Below, piece by piece: positions 6,681 through 10,909 of a stretch of 10,909 bases of DNA. The position numbers and the translations under genes were made by a program. Source of the stretch: Gammaproteobacteria bacterium. GTDB taxonomy: Bacteria > Pseudomonadota > Gammaproteobacteria > Thiohalorhabdales > Thiohalorhabdaceae. The stretch spans positions 1 to 10,909 of the forward strand of contig JAHEOG010000193.1 of assembly GCA_018609925.1 (NCBI GenBank), written 5' to 3'. The notes under the pieces are model-generated. The model was not told the DNA's origin and did not search any database. It was given only the letters and a program-made list of their open reading frames with translations. Numbering within the stretch: position 1 is the stretch's first letter; the number at the start of each line of letters is the position of its first letter.

Positions 6681-9600
6681 CTACGCCTTGCGGGTTGAAG
6701 GTTCCGCCACGACGACCCGATCACGGCCGGCCTCCTTGGCGGTGTAGAGGGCCTCGTCGACCCGACCCTCAAGCTCCTCCACCGTCTCGCCCGCCTCGTA
6801 GGGGGCCACCCCCAGGCTGATGGTCACCGACCCCACGCCCTCGAAGGGGGTTCGCGCCACGATTTGCCGCAACCGTTCCGCCAGCTCGGCAGCCCCCCTG
6901 GCCCCGGTATGGGTCGCCAGCACAAGGAACTCTTCACCTCCCCAGCGGCCCACGGCATCGGGCTCGCGCAGGGCGCTGTTCACTCGGCGCGCAAGCTCGC
7001 GCAGCACCTCGTCCCCGGCCTGATGGCCGTAACGGTCGTTGACGGCCTTGAAGTGGTCGATATCGAACAGGATCACCGAGAAGGGCGTGCCGTAGCGGTT
7101 GCACTCCCTCCGAGCCTGCTCCAGCAATTCGTAGAGCTTGGCGCGGTTGTAGAGATCGGTGAGCGAGTCGTGGGTGGCGAGGCGCGCCAGCTCCGCTTCC
7201 AATCGCTTTTGCTCGGTGATTTCGTGGAACACGGCCACATAGCGGGCCACTTTCCCTTGCTCGTCGCGTACGGCGGTAATTGATTCCCACTGCGGGTAGA
7301 TCTCGCCGTTTTTGCGCCGATTCCAGATCTCGCCCTCCCAATGGTCCTGTTCATTGAGCTGGCGCCACAAGGCGGCATAGAACGCGGCGTCATGCTCGCC
7401 GGAGGCCAGGATTTTCGGATTGGCACCGATAGCCTCGGCGGGCTCGTAGCCGGTGATTTGGGTAAAGGCAGCGTTGACGCGCTCGATGGTCCCGCTGGGG
7501 TCCGTGATCATCAGGGCCTGGCTGGTCTGGAAGGCAGTGGCCAGCAGGCGTTGCTCCGCTTCCAACTCGCGGCGATGGGTGACGTCCTCGCCCGAGGCGA
7601 GGATGCCCTCGATGCCCCCCCTGGTGTCGTAGAGCATTGTGTTGTGGAAGGCGACAAACCGCCTCTCGCCGCTGGCGGTGAGGATCTCGTGCTCGTGGTA
7701 GTCGGGGTAGTCGGGTACCCCCTCCCGGCCCGTCTTCAGGTCATCGAAGATCTGGGCAATGTGGTCGAGCTCGCCACCCCGGACGAAACGGGTGATCCAG
7801 TCGCTGCCCAGCACGGCTTCCCGCTCCAGGCCGAGGACCTCGCAGCCGCGCTGGTTGATGGCGGTGACCCGGCCGTTGGTATCCAGGACCAGCATCATCA
7901 CGCGCACCTGCTCGAAATAGGTCTCGGCCCGGTCGCGAGCCCGGCGGATCTTTTCGAAGGCCGCCTTTTGCTCGGAGATATCGCGCATTACGGCTTGCAG
8001 TATCGGCCCTTCCTCCAAATCCACCCGGCTGAATAGGATCTCGGTGGGGAAGGTATGGCCGCTTGTGCTGCGATGTTCCCACTCGAAGAAGGCCTGGCCT
8101 TGCTCGAAGGCCTGTTGAATATACGCCTGGGCGGCCTCCTCCGATGGCCGACCATCCGGTTGATATGGTGGCGACAATTTTGCCGGCGTGTAGTATCGAG
8201 TGAACGTGGCCCGGTCCGGAACCTCGTAAAGGGTCAACGCGGCGGGGTTGCAATCCAGGTAGCCGTTTTCGGTGGTGAGAGTGACCGCATCCCGCGAGCT
8301 CTCGAACACCGCCTTGTACATTTGCAGAGTGCGCTCACGGTTTCGCTGCTCGGTGATGTCCTGGAGCACCCAGATATAGCCCTCTTCCAGGGCGTTGGGG
8401 TTCACGGCCTGGCCGAGGATTGAGACGGTCAGCGCTTTCCCCTCGGCTCCCTCCAGGGTGACCACGGTGCGGAAAATGCCGCCCGCTTGCAGGGTGGGGT
8501 AGGCCTCGAGCCCCACGCGCTCGAACTCGGAGGGGTCCTGATAGAAGAAACCGGCGCTCCGCCCAAGGATATCGTCGGCTTCGCGACCGAAGAGCTCCTC
8601 CAAGGCCGGGTTCACCTGCTGGATGCGCCGGTCGCCGTCGAGAAAGGCGATGCCCACCGGCGAGCTGTCCAGGATGGAGCGGAAGTAGTCGCGGGCGGAT
8701 TCGGCCTCGCGGGTGCGCGCTCGCACCCGCTGCTCCAAGTCCTCGAAGAGGTCCGCAAGGCGATCGGAGAGCTCGTTGAAGCTCTGACTGACCCGGGCCA
8801 GCTCGTCTTCGCCGCGCACGGGCAGCTCGACCCGGTATTGCCCCGACCCCATGCGCTCGGTGGCCTCGGCAAGGCGGCCCAGGGGCCGCAGGAACGCCCG
8901 CCGGAAATAGACCATGAGGCCCGTGGCCATGAGCAGCATCAGACCCGCCCCGACAACGGCAAGGATGACCGTCATCGATCCCACCCGTTGCCCGATCGCC
9001 TCCCGGGTGATGGCCACCGAGCTTAGCAGGGCCTTCTCGGCCACCACATTGGCCATTACCCAGTCGGTGGCCGGGATGGTGTGGAAGGCGACCATGTAAG
9101 TCTCGCCGTCCAGATTAATGTCGTCGACGAGGAGGTGATCGTTTTCCACCGCACGGCGGGCCGCCCGGCGCAGATCGGCAGGCCCCGCCTCGGCGAGGGG
9201 CGCCTCGCGCAGTGCTTCGCCGGGGCCCGGCTCCGTGTTGGCCGGCAAGCCCAGAAGCGAGCGGTTGTCCACGGGCAAGGCCACCGGGCGCGTGCGGTCG
9301 TCCATGAGGAAGCTCATCTCCGCCGGCGGGCCGTTGGCGTCGGCGGGCGGATCGATGCCGAGGGGGTCCTGGGTCAGGACGCGATTGACCGTGCTTCGGA
9401 TGGTGAGGTCGAGGCCGGCCACGCCGAGGAAGGCCTTGTTGTCGGGGCCGTAAATGGGCGTGGCCGCGGTGATTATGGGCCCGGTCCCGGCTACGTCTTC
9501 GTAGACCTCGGTCCAGCGGGTTTGGCCCGGGGCGGCGTTGCCCGTACGGTAGGATCGGCTTTCAAGCATGGCAGCCTCGTCGGCCGGGGCCGTGGCCTCG

Positions 9601-10154
9601 ATGCCGGGGCGGTTAGGGGCGTAAGCCCCGACCCGCTTGTCGGTAAGGATCCAGGCGGCGTCGGCCCCTTGGATCTCCGCCTGGGCCCGGTTCAGGGGCG
9701 TATCCAGATGGGTGAGGGCGTGCATTTGCTGCCGGGCTGGGGCGGTGACGGCCGCATCCCCCCAATGCAGCAGGGAGATGGGGGCGTCGGGGCCGTTGAA
9801 GTGGAAGGCCTTGTCGGATCGCCAGCGCAGGTCCAGGGGGAAGGCGGGGTCGGATTCCGATTCCGTCGTGAGATGGTGCCCCGCCTGCCAGGCCAGCATC
9901 CGGCTGCGATTGCCGGCCTCGGAGAAGATTTGGTTATAGCGGTGGGCCTGTTCGCTGGTCAAACGCTCCAGGGTGGCTCGCGCCCGGGCCCGCAGGGCTT
10001 CACTGCTCTCGCTGGCCGCCTGCTCGGCTATGGAATGGCCGAATTGGAAGGTCACGATGATCTGCACGACGGCGGCGATCGCCAAGGCGGCGAGGAAGGC
10101 GGCTATCACCTTGGCCCCGAGCCGGGAGCGAATGTACTCAAAAAGACGAATCAA
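6681..10154 (-). CDS. Membrane diguanylate cyclase: dCache-like sensor, HAMP, four PAS, GGDEF
   Basis: A 1157-residue inner-membrane signalling protein expected to make cyclic di-GMP from two GTP. Order: short cytoplasmic start; transmembrane helix 1 (about 14-37); a periplasmic region of about 350 residues (38-390) with Cache features (GPIITAATPIYG, FLGVAGLDLT, TDWVMANVV); helix 2 (about 392-416); HAMP (about 417-470); coiled linker rich in Glu/Arg; PAS1 (489-606), PAS2 (612-735), PAS3 (743-866), PAS4 (870-985), each ending in a DxTEQ/DxSEQ-type linker; then GGDEF (about 993-1152). The cyclase signature is GGEEF (1072-1076), with the metal aspartate in FDIDHFK (Asp1031). The inhibitory I-site RxxD is present as REPD (1063-1066), five residues before GGEEF, so product inhibition is expected. 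There is no EAL domain, so no phosphodiesterase activity is predicted. The start is TTG (10152-10154): the preceding in-frame codon is a TGA stop, GAGGGG (10160-10165) is well spaced, and later starts would cut into helix 1. The sensed ligand is unknown. Confidence 0.96.
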   Translation of the reverse strand: MIRLFEYIRSRLGAKVIAAFLAALAIAAVVQIIVTFQFGHSIAEQAASESSEALRARARATLERLTSEQAHRYNQIFSEAGNRSRMLAWQAGHHLTTESESDPAFPLDLRWRSDKAFHFNGPDAPISLLHWGDAAVTAPARQQMHALTHLDTPLNRAQAEIQGADAAWILTDKRVGAYAPNRPGIEATAPADEAAMLESRSYRTGNAAPGQTRWTEVYEDVAGTGPIITAATPIYGPDNKAFLGVAGLDLTIRSTVNRVLTQDPLGIDPPADANGPPAEMSFLMDDRTRPVALPVDNRSLLGLPANTEPGPGEALREAPLAEAGPADLRRAARRAVENDHLLVDDINLDGETYMVAFHTIPATDWVMANVVAEKALLSSVAITREAIGQRVGSMTVILAVVGAGLMLLMATGLMVYFRRAFLRPLGRLAEATERMGSGQYRVELPVRGEDELARVSQSFNELSDRLADLFEDLEQRVRARTREAESARDYFRSILDSSPVGIAFLDGDRRIQQVNPALEELFGREADDILGRSAGFFYQDPSEFERVGLEAYPTLQAGGIFRTVVTLEGAEGKALTVSILGQAVNPNALEEGYIWVLQDITEQRNRERTLQMYKAVFESSRDAVTLTTENGYLDCNPAALTLYEVPDRATFTRYYTPAKLSPPYQPDGRPSEEAAQAYIQQAFEQGQAFFEWEHRSTSGHTFPTEILFSRVDLEEGPILQAVMRDISEQKAAFEKIRRARDRAETYFEQVRVMMLVLDTNGRVTAINQRGCEVLGLEREAVLGSDWITRFVRGGELDHIAQIFDDLKTGREGVPDYPDYHEHEILTASGERRFVAFHNTMLYDTRGGIEGILASGEDVTHRRELEAEQRLLATAFQTSQALMITDPSGTIERVNAAFTQITGYEPAEAIGANPKILASGEHDAAFYAALWRQLNEQDHWEGEIWNRRKNGEIYPQWESITAVRDEQGKVARYVAVFHEITEQKRLEAELARLATHDSLTDLYNRAKLYELLEQARRECNRYGTPFSVILFDIDHFKAVNDRYGHQAGDEVLRELARRVNSALREPDAVGRWGGEEFLVLATHTGARGAAELAERLRQIVARTPFEGVGSVTISLGVAPYEAGETVEELEGRVDEALYTAKEAGRDRVVVAEPSTRKA

Positions 10155-10159
10155 TCAGA

Positions 10160-10165
10160 CCCCTC
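10160..10165 (-). promoter_or_regulatory. Ribosome binding site that fixes the TTG start of the cyclase
   Basis: Minus-strand GAGGGG five bases before TTG 10154. With the TGA immediately upstream in frame, it makes TTG the only start that keeps transmembrane helix 1 whole. Confidence 0.6.
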
Positions 10166-10179
10166 GATTTCCTTGACCG

Positions 10180-10228
10180 CTTACATAATTGGCGCTTTCC
10201 GAAATTATGTGGGTAAGGTCCCATACCC
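10180..10228. repeat. Inverted-repeat cluster upstream of the cyclase gene
   Basis: ACATAATT (10183-10190) and AATTATGT (10203-10210) are perfect 8-bp inverted arms around a 12-bp spacer; the match resumes outside as CTT on the left and AAG on the right, interrupted by GGGT versus nothing. A second inverted repeat, GGGTA (10211-10215) with TACCC (10224-10228), follows directly. The AT-rich arms stand out in GC-rich DNA. They lie 26-60 bases upstream of the cyclase start, where its promoter should be, so an operator is possible. Paired arms of this kind also resemble core sites of tyrosine recombinases. Confidence 0.6.
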
Positions 10229-10282
10229 GGCTTTGGCCGATTAGAGGTTGAAGCTGCCCAAGTGGAATTAGTTGGCAGTTAA

Positions 10283-10426
10283 TCATGCGCTCGCGCTTTC
10301 CTTGGTGGTCCCGGACCGTGCGGTACGCAGTTCCTGGGTGGCCATCTGCGGGGTGTCCGGCTCAAGGGCCCATTCCGCCCTTGCGAGCGCGGAGTGGGTG
10401 GAGGTCATGATCTCGTTCCAGGCCAT
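10283..10426 (-). CDS. Candidate small protein, 47 residues, unknown function
   Basis: A short minus-strand reading frame opens at ATG 10424-10426 (MAWNEIMTSTHSALARAEWA) and stops at TGA 10283-10285 (ending SGTTKESASA). In its favour: a Shine-Dalgarno-like AGGGGG (10432-10437) five bases before the ATG, and nearly all codons ending in G or C, as in the neighbouring real genes. It is soluble, with a helix-prone, tryptophan-containing N-terminal half and a Ser/Thr-rich tail; there is no signal peptide or membrane segment. I recognise no family. It lies 128 bases upstream of the cyclase on the same strand and could share its transcript, or be a chance frame in GC-rich DNA. Confidence 0.42.
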   Translation of the reverse strand: MAWNEIMTSTHSALARAEWALEPDTPQMATQELRTARSGTTKESASA

Positions 10427-10611
10427 GGGCACCCCCTTTTTGGGGAAGGGTGGCTACCAAGGGCCGCACAGGCAAGGGTGGCGGAGCCTGCCCCACACCG
10501 AGATTGGTGCTCTGGTCATGGAGCAGGTGTTCCGGGGGGACAAAAACCTAGCCGAGGGGGGCCAAAACTGGGTGGTAACCTGCGGGAGTTCACCCCACAG
10601 TTTACCCCAAT
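10427..10611. other. Intergenic stretch upstream of the small ORF
   Basis: About 185 bases with no gene that I can support. On the minus strand the sequence just before the small ORF can pair CCCC (10442-10445) with the GGGG of its ribosome binding site (10432-10436) across a five-A loop, with a further CAC/GTG pair outside. The rest holds G-runs and no clear promoter. Confidence 0.35.
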
Positions 10612-10646
10612 AAAAAAAGGTCTTACGCCGATCGGCGTAAGACCTT
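10612..10646 (-). terminator. Strong intrinsic terminator downstream of tRNA-Lys
   Basis: A perfect palindrome from 10617 to 10646 forms an uninterrupted stem, GGTCTTACGCC pairing with GGCGTAAGACC around GATC, plus two flanking A:T pairs. On the minus strand it is followed by a run of seven Ts (A-run 10612-10618 on the plus strand). It lies 8 bases after the tRNA CCA end on the same strand, exactly where a tRNA operon terminator belongs. The A-run is only on one side, so it works for minus-strand transcripts. Confidence 0.9.
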
Positions 10647-10654
10647 GAACTAGA

Positions 10655-10699
10655 TGGTGGGCCGTGCAGGATTCGAACCTGCGACCCGCTGATTAAGAG
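10655..10699 (-). other. Attachment site: 3' part of tRNA-Lys(CTT) lacking its 5' half
   Basis: Minus strand, 45 bases from the anticodon loop CTCTTAA (anticodon CTT, read at 10695-10697) through the 3' anticodon stem TCAGC, variable loop GGGTC, T-arm GCAGG-TTCGAAT-CCTGC, acceptor ACGGCCC, discriminator A and encoded CCA (10655-10657). The 5' half is missing: just upstream is GCTCC instead of the GCTGA needed to close the anticodon stem, and no D-arm or 5' acceptor strand (expected GGGCCGT) follows. A tRNA 3' end without its 5' half is the usual mark of integration by a tyrosine-recombinase element. The terminator on the 3' side shows that the chromosome is to the left; the element should extend to the right. 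Confidence 0.85.
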
Positions 10700-10909
10700 G
10701 GAGCTAAATTCCCTTCCCATGAACTCCCAGAAGGTTCCTCCCGGTATCAAAACTATTTGGGAATAAAGGGTTTTCTTTCCCATTGGTTTTCAGGCATTCC
10801 CAGGGGGTCCTCTGCCTGCGCACGCCATCCGGAACCCAAAACGGAACCCAATCAGGTTAACCCTTCCTGTGGCTATCCCTTCGTAAGCTCCTCCCGACGT
10901 ATACGGAAA
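10700..10909. other. Probable end of an integrative element (right of att site)
   Basis: About 210 bases without a recognisable gene, less GC-rich and patchier than the chromosome to the left. It contains an inverted repeat GGGAG (10699-10703)/CTCCC (10724-10728) next to the tRNA fragment and a direct repeat CGGAACCCA (10830-10838 and 10842-10850). This is what the end of an integrated element often looks like, but no integrase gene is visible inside the window. Confidence 0.45.
10830..10850. repeat. Direct repeat near the att site
   Basis: CGGAACCCA occurs at 10830-10838 and again at 10842-10850, a 12-base period. Short direct repeats within about 150 bases of an att core are often integrase arm-binding sites or excisionase sites; that role is inferred from position only. 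Confidence 0.4.

Noticed and set aside
9081..10244. Long plus-strand open frame opposite the cyclase
   Set aside because: It is the antisense shadow of the high-GC cyclase gene; the protein is Gly/Val/Arg-rich with no domain, while the minus frame encodes clear Cache, PAS and GGDEF domains.
10655..10735. A complete tRNA-Lys gene
   Set aside because: No 5' acceptor strand, no D-arm, and the 5' anticodon stem does not pair (GCTCC instead of GCTGA).
10454..10783. Minus-strand frame across the tRNA fragment and terminator
   Set aside because: It reads through a tRNA part and a perfect terminator; the SGSQVRILHGPP segment is just the translation of the tRNA T-arm and acceptor.
10690..10909. CRISPR array or phage att array suggested by repeated GGAACCC/TTCCCA words
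   Set aside because: Repeats are short, irregularly spaced and only one pair is exact; no repeat-spacer periodicity.
1..10909. A coordinated new multi-gene system (defence, secretion or biosynthesis)
   Set aside because: The intact genes lie on different strands as single units with unrelated, known family roles; nothing ties them into one system apart from neighbouring mobile DNA.

Overview
Organism: GC-rich chromosomal DNA from a proteobacterium, most likely a gammaproteobacterium. The clues are the strong G/C bias at third codon positions, a tRNA-Lys 3' end with encoded CCA, a large Cache/HAMP/PAS/GGDEF protein and a SYLF-domain lipoprotein-like exported protein. The acidic KatG (a run of glutamates near its C-terminal quarter) would suit a mildly halophilic lineage, but that is a guess and I cannot name a genus. 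Layout, left to right: (1) the C-terminal 438 residues of catalase-peroxidase KatG, entering from the left edge; (2) a degenerate stretch holding a broken IS5-family transposase start and, more doubtfully, a decayed zinc-ribbon peptide, both on the minus strand; (3) an intact EamA/DMT-family permease on the minus strand; (4) a non-coding stretch with possible relics of helix-turn-helix proteins, then a heavily frameshifted IS3-family element about 1.09 kb long; (5) an apparently complete 880-bp IS1595-family insertion sequence with 16-bp perfect terminal inverted repeats and a perfect 8-bp target duplication; (6) an exported SYLF (Ysc84-like) protein on the plus strand, convergent with (7) a 1157-residue membrane diguanylate cyclase with four PAS domains, a GGEEF active site and an RxxD inhibitory site, starting at TTG; (8) upstream of the cyclase, an inverted-repeat cluster and a 47-codon candidate small gene on the same strand; (9) a strong intrinsic terminator followed by a 45-bp exact-looking 3' part of tRNA-Lys(CTT) without its 5' half. 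How the parts fit: the intact chromosomal functions (peroxide detoxification, permease, exported SYLF protein, c-di-GMP signalling) are independent single genes, not one operon. Region 1.3-5.7 kb is a zone of repeated insertion and decay: three unrelated IS families of visibly different age (IS5 relic, IS3 relic with several indels, intact IS1595). The right end looks like the chromosome-side boundary of an integrative element that used tRNA-Lys as its attachment site. The tRNA's own terminator lies on the low-coordinate side, so the element body should lie to the right of the window. I did not find a convincing undescribed multi-gene system here. The best leads are the tRNA-Lys junction, the inverted repeats just before the cyclase gene, and the small ORF upstream of it.
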